64,000 bases of DNA from NCBI GenBank assembly GCA_023627715.1, contig JAMAHW010000016.1, forward strand, positions 62,001-126,000. The letters run 5' to 3'. This DNA comes from Periconia sp. R9002 (lineage: Eukaryota; Ascomycota; Dothideomycetes; Pleosporales; Periconiaceae). The notes below the pieces were generated by a model. That model saw only the letters and a program-made list of their open reading frames with translations, had not been told where the DNA came from and searched no databases. Position numbers and translations under genes: made by a program. Of the stretch, positions 1-10,586 are shown in pieces; positions within the stretch are counted from its first letter, which is position 1; each line of letters starts with the position of its first letter.

Positions 1-1725
1 AAGGCGGCGGGCGGTGCTAGCTGGCTGGCGGTTTGGGAGGTGGGCAGGTGGGGAGGGAATAGCGGGGCTCCTTACAATACGATGTAGGTACCTTGCTCTA
101 TACAATGGTGGCTAAGGTCTGCTGGTGCAATTATCTGCCGTGCGTGATTAAGCAAAGAGGAAGAGTGATGAGTTTCTGGGAAAGGGGAGAGACAATAAGA
201 GTCCTATTTTATGAGTTTTCCAACGGGCCCGCCGCCTCCCTTCTCTTCTCACACTCATGACCCGCGCGCACAAGCAGCAACTGACTTGACTGACGGAGGG
301 GTCCAAGTTTGCTTGCTTGCTTGTACCACTGAACCCCAAGTACAGTAAGGCAAGGCAAGGAAGAGGAAGGCACCAAGCGAAGGGGAAGGGGCAGGGGACT
401 CCAGCGGCAGGGGGCAGGGGGCAGGGGCAGCCCGAGCTTCTTAGCCGCTGGGCCATGGCCCGCCCCTCATTGGCTCCGCGCCCTCGCCTCCTCCAAAGAC
501 AAAACCGCGTCCATCCATTCAATATCATCCCCAAACACGCTCTCCGTCATGGCTTCCCTTCACCAATCGACCACCACCACATTTCCTCCATCGCCGCCGT
601 CATCTCCCTGTTTCGTTTTGCTGCGCCTCCTGTGCTCCCTCTCTACACCCACATGCCTGCCTCGCTCTCCTGTGCGCTGCCCTGTCCTCGTCTTCTTGCA
701 TGCCTAATCCATCCTTTTCTCCGCCAAGCATCGTAGGGCAGCCGTCTGAAACTTCTCCGACCTTTCGTTAGACGACACACTTCCGCTGCAGGGGGCCAAG
801 TTGCACCTTTGAATCTCTAACCTTAGCGCCATCCACACGACAGGCCCAGATACCCAAACGGTCCAGACAGCAACCATGCGGCTCTACCTGCTCCCGAGCC
901 CGCCATGAAATCCAGGCCTTTGTCGATTATTATACTCCAACTTCCATCAAGAACCAGGCCACACACAGTCTGTCATCATACTGATGTGATGAACCACGCG
1001 GCATTCGGCAGAGACGGACTCTTCCCCTATTGAGTCAGGGACGCAGACGACCTAGCATCCAATACTTCTAATAATATCCATGTTGATCATACTTACTCAC
1101 GCCGAGTGATAGGCCCATCTACGAAACATGGAAACAGTGAGCCATGTGTCGGATATCGCTACAACCAACCATCAGTCACGCATGTCTAAGCTCTTTTGTC
1201 CGTCCACGTGCCTCCCGTCGCCTGCTGTAACTACATGGCCTCCGCCCGTATCCGCGGAACCGTGGGAAACGAAACATTGCCATGCTTGTCCTGCAAACGG
1301 AGGCGTCAAGTAAACCTGCGCAAAAAACAATTTGCATCATAAAGCATGCATGTAAATAGATTTCTGAGGGGTACATAGGACCACTTGAATGAACAAGGCT
1401 AAGTATCTTATAAGTATTGCTTCGGGCAGAATCAACCAAACATACTTTATTCGAGCAAATTTAGATCGTGTGTCTATCAAGTTAGTTTAAGAAACCCAAG
1501 TACCTACCCACATGTTTTTATGTACATATCCATAAGTAGTCTATATTGACCTTTTTAAGATAGGTAATTACATATATAAATCACACATCACAATTATTCG
1601 CCACCTACATCGGCACAGCATGAACTTTTTTCACAACATTGAATGTTTTGATATTATATTGCTGGAACTTTACGTCCCCTTTTTGACTGGCAGTGCGCGC
1701 CCAGCACGGTTTCTCTACCACTCAC
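1..1725. other. Gene-free stretch, probably promoter or leader DNA
   Basis: I see no convincing gene. Short open frames exist on both strands, but they are low-complexity, overlap each other and show no domain. The part from about 480 to 900 is rich in C and T, as fungal promoter/5' leader DNA often is, so it may belong to a gene outside the window. A cluster of G-runs lies at 382-427. The part from 1320 to 1620 is AT-rich. Confidence 0.5.
382..427 (+). other. G-run cluster with G-quadruplex potential
   Basis: Six runs of four or five G are separated mostly by two-base loops (382-385, 388-391, 394-397, 410-414, 417-421, 424-427). The spacing satisfies the usual four-run G-quadruplex pattern on the + strand. 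Whether it folds or acts in transcription cannot be told from sequence. Confidence 0.6.
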
Positions 1726-2643
1726 TCACTCACTCATACCCACAATCGCCGATGCAACGAAGTTCCTACTCGCATGTTCGCGCCAATGCCTCAAGAGCTG
1801 TGCTCGCGCAAACCAGTACTGGTACCCGGGAATCTCGACCTCGGGCGTCCAGGGCTCCCATTGTGCCAGTTGTACCAGGAGGTCGTGGCACGTGAGGCAC
1901 GTTGCCATCTCGAGCCGTAGGGGCTGCAGAGCGGCAAGTACATCGTTCGTAATGTCCCTAGTATTTGAAGAGTGGGTGTTGGACGTCACTATCTCGTCGT
2001 TTGCGGTCTCGTTACCTGAAGTCGTAGAGACCACATAGTCCTGCCTGGCTTGGCCAGTAATAGGATCTTCTATTGATTCCATGATGTCTGATGGCGTGGG
2101 TGAGCGCTCTGACGACTCATATGACCCCTCAGCCTCTTCATCTGATGACTCTTCGTCTTCGTCTTCGTCTTCATCTTCATCTGCTGGCTCTTCATCTACC
2201 ATCTCTTCATCTGACAGCTCTGACGGCTCGGAGAGCTCTGACGACAAGTCTGAGGGCGGGTCTGACCACTGAGCTACGTACTCCTCAATCGTCATCTCTT
2301 CATCTGCCGCCTCCTTTTCATCTGACGGCTCTGACGGCGGGACTGACCACTGAGCTATATACTCCTCAATAGTCGTCTCATTTTCTGCCGTCTCCTGAGA
2401 AGTTCCATTCCCTGCGGATGACTCGAACAATGTGCCCCGTTCAACCAACACACCGCTTATGCCAAGACCAGCTTGGCCAGGTTGTAGCGTAGACATGTTA
2501 TGATTGGGGACTTGATGTTCAGATGGCTCGAACATTGTGCACCATTCGGCCAACGCAGCGTCTGTGACTTGATCAGCTTGGTTGAGCTGTAGTGTGGCCA
2601 GGCTGCCTACCAAGCCCGAGGAATTCTGCATGTTTTGAGACAT
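1726..2643 (-). CDS. Hypothetical acidic protein with internal duplications
   Basis: Intronless frame of 305 residues that I do not recognise. The N-terminal part holds a diverged duplication: a block around residues 14-44 (with LATLQLNQADQ and AEWCTMFEPS) resembles a block around 49-79 (with MSTLQPGQAG and ERGTLFESS). A second pair follows at about 90-105 and 117-131, both built on EEY-x-AQWS-x-PPS. Residues about 130-175 are an almost pure Glu/Asp/Ser tract. The C-terminal 75 residues look folded, with a CLTC motif and several Trp. No signal peptide or membrane segment is visible. The next gene, the monooxygenase, is on the same strand 394 bp upstream in transcription sense. The intact length and layered duplications favour a real, fast-evolving gene, but no function can be assigned. 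Confidence 0.5.
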   Translation of the reverse strand: MSQNMQNSSGLVGSLATLQLNQADQVTDAALAEWCTMFEPSEHQVPNHNMSTLQPGQAGLGISGVLVERGTLFESSAGNGTSQETAENETTIEEYIAQWSVPPSEPSDEKEAADEEMTIEEYVAQWSDPPSDLSSELSEPSELSDEEMVDEEPADEDEDEDEDEESSDEEAEGSYESSERSPTPSDIMESIEDPITGQARQDYVVSTTSGNETANDEIVTSNTHSSNTRDITNDVLAALQPLRLEMATCLTCHDLLVQLAQWEPWTPEVEIPGYQYWFARAQLLRHWREHASRNFVASAIVGMSE

Positions 2644-3036
2644 TTTAGTCGTAAGGGTGATGGGAGTTTGAAAATTTGTAGTGTGTGATAAGAGTTTGAA
2701 GTGTGGTTCTAATAATTTGAGAGCTCAGAGCGGAGCATATTAGTATACTAAATTTTTGTGTTCATAATGAGTATACAGTGCAAATGCAGGTTTCGAAAGT
2801 CGCGTACAATGTGGCATTGTTAACGGCTGTTAACGGCCAGTGTGGTTAAAGGCCCTTCAGAATTAGACTTGTACAATGAAAACGAGACCTTTGCGTTCGA
2901 GGACTATGTAGCAACTCCCCTCGACACTGGGGCATATTTGAAGATAGTAATAGTTCTTGCCATTTGCATTCTCAGACCATATGATTGCCTACTTGTAATC
3001 ACTAAAGCAACTTACATGCAGCAATCCGACTTTCAG
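2644..3036. other. Intergenic spacer
   Basis: This 393 bp spacer separates the 3' end of the monooxygenase from the start of the acidic-protein frame, both on the minus strand. It is AT-rich next to the acidic-protein start and presumably carries that gene's promoter. No further gene is seen. Confidence 0.5.
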
Positions 3037-4422
3037 TCAGCTTGGTGATAAACGCTTCTCAAAGTCTGCCAAAGCTTCTTTTTTGGACTCAGCTTGGTTG
3101 TGCCCATATATGAAATCCCACCTTCCCGGCAAAAGTTCTTGGATCTTCGCAAGATCCAGGCCAGTATCCTCTCCCCGCCCGCAAAGGATTACCCCGGTTC
3201 CAGCACTTGAGTGCACAATGTTCTGTGTACGTGGCCTTCTTGCTGTGTCGTACGCTGCAAATGCGGCAGGAATCTGCTGGGGATTTTTGACCTTTCCGAG
3301 CACTGCCTCTAAGATGACCGTATCTTCGAGGGCTTGTGCAGCACCAGAGCCTTGCCACGGTGTCATGCAGTGCGCAGCGTCTCCCATGATACATACCGCC
3401 CCCTTTGCGTACGTCGGAGCATCAATCGCGTGGTGCATTTCCGGAAACGCTTTCAGGTCGGGATTTTGCAGCATCACCTAGTAGCTTCAGCAAACCTATA
3501 TGGCATAGTCAAGTAATAGCCCTTACCTCAACGACACGTTCATGCAGCGAAGGAACAAACCAGCCTTCAATCATCTTCTCGAGCGCTTCCCGATCCAACT
3601 TCTTGCTCCATTCATCTTTAGCCCATCCCTCATCTCTAATCACTCCCGAAACTACAAATTGCACCATTTTCCCATTGTCATGTCCGTCATGCAAGAAGAA
3701 CCCCCCATCGCCCATGTACCCGTACTGCCTTTTTTCAGCAAAATGCTCACTACCCAATATCTCCTTCGCTTTTTCTATGGTGACGAGGGATCTGGCATCC
3801 CAGAAAATTGACCGTTGTGCTGGAGTCGAAGGGTGATCTTTACCCAAGACATGGGACCGCACGTAGCCACGTACGCCGTCGGCTCCGATGACAGCATCGG
3901 CATGAAATACGGTGCCGTCTTCAAACCATATCACCAATTGAGACGAGCCGGAGTTCTCTATTCGAGAGACTTTCTTGCTTGTGTGCTTTTTGGTGTCGTG
4001 AATCGGTTTGAGCAATTCCGCCAGCAGTGCGGCACGGTGCACCACCTTGCCGCGCTGTTCGGGCTCAAGATCGAAGATTTTCTCCAGCGCATGGGGTCCT
4101 GCGCCCTGTCCATAATCAGTCGGCTGCCTTCCTTACAAATGTAAGACGTATCGCCGAGACGCACCATCATGATTCTGCTAGAATCCATAGCAACCCCTCC
4201 CGCTCGCTCCACTACATCCGCGACCGCACCACCCATTTCGGCAAATGCATCTTGTCCATTCAAATCAATGCCAACCGCTGCGCCCCTCTCTGAGAACTCA
4301 GATGCTGATTCAAATATGTTGACGTTGAGATGCGAATGTTTAAGAAGAGCGTTTGCGAGTGCTGCTCCTGCGAGTCCACCGCCTATGATGGCGATTTCAA
4401 TGGTGCCATTATTTGTCAACAT
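3037..4422 (-). CDS. FAD-dependent monooxygenase, salicylate hydroxylase-like
   Basis: Three exons, 4422-4165, 4105-3527 and 3477-3037, encode 425 residues. Introns are 59 nt (4164-4106, donor GTGCGT) and 49 nt (3526-3478, donor GTAAGG), both phase 0. Family hallmarks are in order: the dinucleotide-binding motif IIGGGLAGAALANALL near residues 12-27, the GADGVRGYVR (DG) motif mid-protein, and the GD motif IMGDAAHCMTPWQGSG with the ALEDT helix in the last exon. Enzymes of this family (PF01494) use FAD and NAD(P)H to hydroxylate aromatic substrates; the substrate is unknown here. Without the first intron the frame appears broken. With it the text runs into GAGPHALEKIFDLEP and KVVHRAALLAELL as family members do. 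It lies about 0.8 kb from the UstYa-like gene on the same strand, so a shared secondary-metabolism role is possible. Confidence 0.85.
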
Positions 4423-5220
4423 GTTGAACAGTGTTTATCTTGACTTTTACTGTCGTGTACAAGTAGATGAATAGTAAACGCTTGCTAATCAATCAAGCTT
4501 CATAGACTGCTAAGCAAGACTTTTTTGAGCTTCTGGGATGATGTGCGGCGGTTATATGTATCACAATGAGACGAGTAGTGAGTGAGGCACAGTTCTCTCG
4601 TGAATGAATCAAGTCCAATGGCTCCTGCATAAGCAATCTATTCTGAGGCGAAATTTTCCGACTACGCCGCATCACTGCTCGGGAGGGGGGTATCTAGGTG
4701 AGGACTCCTTGCGTTGAATATGTCACTGAGTAATATTCTGAAAAGGCAGTGGTAGGCGCCTACAATAGCACTTTTCCAAGTTTAAGTCTTTCCGCTGGGA
4801 AAGTGTATTTGAACAAAGCGGTTGTCATCTCTGTTGGTTGTCTCATTTTGGAAGGATATACATCACCCTAATATGATTGTAAGGATATACATCACCCTAA
4901 TATGATTGTAAGGAAGTAAAGAAAAGGTACCTTGCATAATGCGAAGCGTTTTATGTGTGGGTAGGCGCTGATCCTGATGCCTGTGATGACTGTACCTACC
5001 TACGCCACACTCGCATATTCCCTCTTACATACCGCGTTCTAAGGAGACGGGTACAAGATAACGTTTAAAGAGTATGATGATGACGTATTTGTGAACCTAG
5101 CAGAGAACGAATGCTGCACGTGGAAATTCAACGCTGAACAATGTGAATGAGTCAATTGGAAAGCTTGATGTGAACTTGGATCAAAACAAAAAACCAATCC
5201 AACTTCCCACTCTTATCGAG
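4423..5220. other. Intergenic spacer with a short tandem duplication
   Basis: About 800 bp lies between the 3' end of the UstYa-like gene and the start of the monooxygenase. It should contain the monooxygenase promoter. The only structure seen is the tandem duplication at 4852-4909. Small open frames here show no domain. Confidence 0.5.
4852..4909 (+). repeat. Perfect 2 x 29-bp tandem repeat
   Basis: A 29-bp unit beginning AAGGATATACATCACC occurs twice in a row, 4852-4880 and 4881-4909, with no difference between copies, followed by AAGG as the start of a third. It is noncoding. Perfect identity suggests a recent duplication. Confidence 0.9.
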
Positions 5221-6203
5221 CTAGGAAAAGATACGACTATTTCCCTGACCATCTGAGCCCTTGATCCAACGTGGCGACCAGCCTCCCTCCAGAGACTCTT
5301 CAACAGGCACCATATGCTCCCGACTCCAACGCTCAAACCGATTCCAATCAATACACTTGCGCCTCGAGTTCGACTTTGAGCCCGGTTTTGGCCTCGGCGG
5401 GTCATGCCAAAAGAAGGTGATGATGCTAGTGTCGCCGGAACACATGACTTCTTCTCGGAGAACTTCAAGGCAGTGATCCAAATGGCTCCTTAAGTAATGC
5501 TCTTCGGCTGCGGTGATGTTCGGGTAGTGAAAATCTTTGTAGAGGTATAGGCGAAGTTGGCGCTATGAACGTTAGCTGCTGTATCAGTAAATCGAATCGC
5601 TCAAGCCCTACCACACAATGTAGCTCATGATAAGCACCACTGGCAGCAAGATATTTTCCCGATGCTAGTTTTAGGGAATCCTCTACGGTTTCCCCGGCTC
5701 GACGCATTTCAGATTCGTTCATGGGAAAGTACGTCGCTGGTCTCCTGTTAGCGTTGGAGATGACCAAGTTTCACAATACTGACGGAGAATCAGATCATCC
5801 CAAGCTTTTAAATTCTCCTCATTTGGCGAGCCTGAATATACGCTGGAATGTTTGTGTTTGAAGAATTTGTAATCTCGTACTTCGGACCTGATGCCTTCGT
5901 TGACTGGAGCAAGTTCTGATTAGAATAGCTGAGCATCAAGGATTTTAATGACTTACAATATAAATCCTGTGCTGCAGAGGATTCCACGTTCTGACCTTGA
6001 TTAGGTGTCCAAAGCATTGTACCTAGGGTGACGTGAATGGCGATGAGATATATTGAAAGAACAATATAGAAGCCTGGGCCAGCAATGAACTTCCATGATG
6101 TTGTCTTGTGGACCTCAGCTCTTTTGAAGTGACTCTTTTCGTTGGAAGCAAAGCCACCCAGAAGACTTTCATCTTCTACACGAAACAAGCTTCTCCGTGG
6201 CAT
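5221..6203 (-). CDS. UstYa-family (DUF3328) oxidase
   Basis: Spliced from four exons: 6203-5957, 5903-5780, 5744-5612 and 5562-5221, 281 residues in frame. Introns are 53, 35 and 49 nt. The 35-nt one (5779-5745) is unusually short and its borders are the least certain. A single membrane helix near residues 35-55 (FYIVLSIYLIAIHVTLGTML) follows a short basic N-terminus. The family's two HxxHC signatures are both present: HELHC at the end of exon 3 and HLDHC in exon 4, the latter followed by LEVLREEVMCSGDTSI. The conserved SGSPNEENLKAWDDL block lies between helix and first signature. UstYa homologues carry out oxidative cyclisation or related oxidations in fungal peptide (dikaritin) and other mycotoxin pathways. 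An in-frame ATG at 6305 would add 34 residues; I prefer the Met at 6203 because it fits the family's short cytoplasmic tail. Confidence 0.85.
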
Positions 6204-6866
6204 TTTCGAACTATGCTTTCGGCGGAGGCAGAGGTTGCGAACAGGTACAGAAGATAAAGGTGAATTTGCACGGCCTGACCAGTCTTTTCGAATGGAATAT
6301 AGCACGCTTCTACCTTCCTTTCTTATCGATACATGCCGTGTCTTGATCCATGATATGCGTCTCTATCATAAGCCGTTGAACAAAATGGTGTGACTCGATT
6401 CATAATCGGAATGATCCTATCCAATAGATCAGAGAACCAAATGTATGTCATCATATGCACATAATCATTTAGTAGCAATCAACCAATGCGCAAATCCATA
6501 CATGGATGCCCCTTCAACTCTCCCAATCTGCTGACGCAAGCTTCGTGTATGCAATTTGAGAGTAAACCATATTGGACCCGAGAAGGATGGTGGTGTCTCG
6601 TTGTGTCCATTGATAAATGCAGTAACTTCGGCCACTTTACCTGTACTGATATTCTTCAACGATTCCTTGTCTATTGACCTGCAATATTTGATTTACGAAT
6701 CATGACTGAGCAATTATTCCAGTATATGTGTGTGCCAGCGATCCTTGATGGGCACAGTATATATTCTGAGAGATACAACAGAGAATTGCAGAGTCATCTA
6801 TCACAGCGGTTCATTTACTTCCCGAGATAAATAATTCCCATATATCTCTATAACAGTTTCGATAAA
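6204..6866. promoter_or_regulatory. Divergent promoter region with TATA-like box
   Basis: This spacer separates two divergently transcribed genes, the UstYa-like oxidase on the minus strand and the small secreted peptide on the plus strand. A TATATATT box lies around 6758-6766, about 100 bp before the peptide's ATG. A shared control region would suit co-expression, but no known operator was recognised. If the oxidase starts at 6305 the spacer is 561 bp. Confidence 0.45.
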
Positions 6867-7260
6867 ATGCGTCTCTCAATCACGGCATTGTCTCTTTCTC
6901 TCTTGACTGTCGGTATCCTAGCCGCTCCCGTACCGAACTGTAAGTTCTGTGATAAAGGATACCTTACTAATGTTGGGAGAGACTGACACGTCCCAGATGA
7001 TACCAAACGCTTAGCTGTTCGGCTCTCCGAAGGCATAGATGTTGCTTCGCAGATTGTCAAAAAAAGTAAGTGTATGAGCTCTACAGTAATACCGAAGTTC
7101 TTCGGGTGAAATCTTATGTTTCACAGACGAATTGGATAACCTCGCTGGTCCTATTCCAGCAGGTGTAGGTGTTGTTTCGAAAGCCTTTTGAGCGATGGAA
7201 CTGTTTTCCCCAGAATATGACGAACGTGGGTTGTGTTTCGTCGATCCAGTCGCTAAGTAA
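6867..7260 (+). CDS. Small secreted peptide with Lys-Arg site
   Basis: Hand-spliced from exons 6867-6939, 6997-7065 and 7127 onward. The two introns (6940-6996, 7066-7126) both have GTAAGT donors and clean AG acceptors. The first 20-24 residues are a textbook signal peptide (MRLSITALSLSLLTVGILAA), followed by PVPNYDTKR, a Kex2-type dibasic site, and later a KK pair. Two 3' ends are possible. Reading through exon 3 gives a stop at 7189-7191 (about 68 residues, ending VGVVSKAF). Removing a further 45-nt intron (7169-7213, acceptor after a C/T tract) gives an end at 7260 with the tail EYDERGLCFVDPVAK. No family is recognised. A signal peptide plus dibasic processing beside a UstYa homologue recalls dikaritin precursors, but the repeated core cassettes typical of those are absent. 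It could equally be a small secreted effector-like protein. Confidence 0.5.
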
Positions 7261-8642
7261 CTGAATATTCTGAGGTATTACCATAGATGTCAATTTAATG
7301 AAGTCACGCTTTATTCGTAACCCCAGTCACTTTCTAATGATATCTTACTTTTAATTGTCCGACTATTGATCGTCTTATACCGAGTATATGCATTGCTGAT
7401 TCTGAACAACGTCATGATTCTAATCCCCACTTGCATGCTATTGAACTCAGCATGGGTTCAAAGCAAATGCCGCTTACGCGCATGAGCCAGGATATCAATA
7501 ATGAGTTCTGTGATGGCATAGGCCATTTGTCTCGCGTTCTTGAGTGATGTTGTTCAGGAAGACTTCAAAGACCATGAAGATGGTGTTTATAAGCCTGAAG
7601 TTCTTCGTGTCACCTCTCAGTACGAATGCCTTACTGATAGAACCAGAGGTTGTTGCTGGGATTGAGTCATGGATGCAACTTGAAGTATTCCTCGGTCTCC
7701 TGCCGCATAGGGCTCTCCTCGGAGTCCTTCATTAATAACCTATGAAGGTGCGCTCTCCTTACAGTATATTCGCTCAATTCATTTCCGTTTTTTAGTTGAG
7801 AGCACCAGAAAAACAGAGTCCCAACGCAACCTAGCTGATGCTATCTAAATGATAAGTATGGATGAGCGGAGCAACAAGGAAGGCCGCTCGGAATTGACAG
7901 GACTAGGTTTCTGTAGGCGCGACATTTAGGTTTTTTTATCACTGTTGTTCAGCATTTCAAGACTGATGGGGGAATTTGTTCAATCCACGTATTTATGTGT
8001 AATTGCAGCATGGCTACTCCCGCGCTATAACACCTATATTGCGGATCAAAAGACATCATCGGTGGAATAACGCCCGTATCGCGTTCTTTTGGGTTAAGAC
8101 CAACAAAGTGATTGGGGGCCTAATTAGGGTAAGCCGAGGTGATGACAGGTCTGAAGTGAATGATTGGCTTCTTGTGGCCCCATGCCCATTAATCTCTACC
8201 ATCTACGGACGTAACCTGTTTCAACAATTCAGCCCTACTACGTAGTACGCATTTCTTGACCGTGTCAAAGTCTTAGAGGGGGTCTCCCTCAAGCCCCTCA
8301 CTCCATGTATGGGTAAGCAAGGAAGCACAAACCATGTCGTAACTAATCATAGCAATAGGCTAGCCGTGAGTGGCGAGATCGTAGTCTGTGCCACGTCTCA
8401 GATGCTGGAAAAAGTATAGTAACACAGCCTCAAATAATACCCCGAAACTAGCTTATTGTGGAGGAGTGCGTGCTCATCTTCTCTACAAAACTCGGGCTAC
8501 TCACGCAACAATTCCTTTCGTCTCACTCGACTTTTTATCCTGTCCTATGTAGTGCTAGCCGCGTTCGAACTACCACAGGCTCCTATGAGGCCATGAAATT
8601 GAATTTTGATCCTCACAGAGTAACTACCCTGGGTATCGACAC
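7261..8642. other. Gene-free stretch
   Basis: Nearly 1.4 kb of mostly AT-rich DNA with no supportable gene. Short frames near 7544, 8003 and 8458 show neither domain nor splicing into neighbours. The last 200 bp should hold the promoter of the downstream membrane-protein gene. A 15-bp word at 8581-8595 is repeated at 8697-8711, straddling that gene's start. Confidence 0.5.
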
Positions 8643-10586
8643 ATGGTGCGGGCACACTGGGTAAACGTCCTTGGCCGGGACGGGCACACAGGCAACTCCT
8701 ATGAGGCCATGGAGGCTTTCTTCGCCGACTTCCAACATGATTTACGGACAACAAGATGGCGTCGAGTATTCGGCTGGCACTCGATCCTTTGGTGGTTTGG
8801 TGCGCTCATGACTACAACCATCCTAGTCAGTGTGCGCGCAGGCATATTCGGCGCTTCAGAATTTATTTGCCAACCGAACGATTCTTTCGGGACAGCGGAT
8901 TACAACTACTGGAGTTCAAATGGCTTCTTTGAGATTACGCTTGGGATGGGCCACCTTACCTTCAGCGAGGTCAAAATTATAGATGTCTGCTGGGATATTG
9001 TACGCCTAAGCGCCCCGATAATTGACGTAAAAATGAGCCTAACTTGAAATTTTGTAGGTCATTGGGCGTGGTGGACAAGGGTTATTAGCATTTGTATCAT
9101 GGCTAGTATTCAAGCGATACATCACGGCCTGCATGACAACTACCTCTGTGTCATATCGAACCTTCTATACTATCTTCTTGCAGAAAGAAGCCTCGATTCT
9201 CGACGTGGGGGCTCTTATGAGAGATTTCTGTACCAGAGTGCCGCTACATTCCAAATTCGCAATGGGCTTCATGGTCTCAACTATGCTTTTTATTCTGGCC
9301 TTCCCGACCATGGCAGGGGCGATGACAGGATATTCACGAAATGCGATGCCCTATATTGGCGACGATTCTGGCGACGAATCCAACCTAACGCCCTGGTCTA
9401 AGTTCAAGACATTCCAACATGTCATCTGGGATGGCTCAAGAATCGGTCTATCTGATGGCGAAATTGGGCACAAACTCTCTCAAAATCTTTTCGATTGTAG
9501 GTCAATCTTTCATCACTTTGACGTGATGCATAAAAGAGGAGAAAATGTGCGAGTAGAATGAAAGCTGACGGAAGTAGACATTGAAAGCTACGGTCTCGAT
9601 GGAAAGAACAAAACCGAGTCTGTGTTTCATGGCACCAACGGGCCGATCAATCTACCTTCGCCATCTTTAAATATTACATTCCCCAACTTTTATGACCAGT
9701 TCCGCTCCAGTCATTTAATGGATTTGCCCCTTTCGATTTCTTTTGGGGGAGATCAGTTCAGGCAATGGGTTATGGACGACCGGATTTACGACTCTGGCTA
9801 TATTGTTCAACATGGCAAGTGTCAACCAACATCAGTAAGTTCTGCCATGCTGCCTCTATGCAAGTTCTCCTAATATTAACATGTGAGTAGGATTACAAGT
9901 GGGGCTTTTCGTTTCTTCAGCTTAATATAATGATCTACCTTCTCATTGTATGGAGCACTGGTGTTCTCATAATGTGGTTTGTTGCGCATCATTCATTGAG
10001 AGAGCATGGTCGAGAAGACATTTCCGGAAAGTTCAAGGGCATGTTCGAACTTGTAGACGCCATGGAAGTGGACGTAACGGCCGAGGGAAGAAATCCACGA
10101 AATCTCACCGAAAAGAAACTTAGACAGATGGTCGAACAACGTCTTCGAGGCGGAAAAATCGCATACGCTTATGCCGATTCCAAGGCCCAAACCGAATTCT
10201 CAATTATCGCCTACGGAGTGGCTAGAAATTGGTTCATGAAAGAGAAATGGTGGCTTTTGGGTTTATCTGCCGCGATTGCTTTCCTAGGTATTATCATGAG
10301 ATATTTTTACTGGGACCTGCCATGGTTTACGGACGATAGACCTGAAATGGGAGTGTTTATCTTATTTCTTATTGCTCTGGGCCTCGTCTTGGGCTGTTGG
10401 TTCTCCATCATCATCGGCACCACCACGAAAAGCAGGACGTTCATCATGGTACTGCTGGGATTTCTCTTTTTGATGCCTGTTACAACTCCATTGCTGCTGT
10501 TTCTGCATTTTCGGGGGCAAAGGAAAACGGCAAAGATAGAAGAGGTCACTATTTCCGAGGAGATGCTACCAGAATATGTCAAATGA
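8643..10586 (+). CDS. Uncharacterised fungal multipass membrane protein
   Basis: Four exons, 8643-8999, 9058-9496, 9578-9834 and 9891-10586, give 582 residues in one frame. Introns are 58, 81 and 56 nt. Membrane segments are visible near the N-terminus (ILWWFGALMTTTILVSV), around the GRGGQGLLAFVSWLVFKRY block, in FMVSTMLFILAFPTMAGA, and as four helices in the last exon. A Pro/Asn-rich loop with possible N-glycosylation sites (NKT, NIT) sits between, suggesting an outside-facing domain. I recall such blocks (GRGGQ, LAFPTMAGAMTGY) from a family of unnamed membrane proteins expanded in filamentous ascomycetes; no function is known to me. The start is uncertain: a Met at 8709 would remove 22 residues and lies just after the duplicated word. 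Confidence 0.75.

Noticed and set aside
148..736. Overlapping frames of 128 and 139 codons on opposite strands
   Set aside because: They lie across a G-run cluster and C/T-rich leader-like DNA, with Pro/Arg-rich translation and no domain.
3083..4144. Several plus-strand frames opposite the monooxygenase
   Set aside because: Shadow frames of a well-supported minus-strand gene.
4106..4164. Apparent frameshift in the FAD monooxygenase
   Set aside because: Explained by a 59-nt phase-0 intron with GTGCGT donor and ACAG acceptor that restores the family text. A 31-nt alternative beginning GTAAGG runs into a stop.
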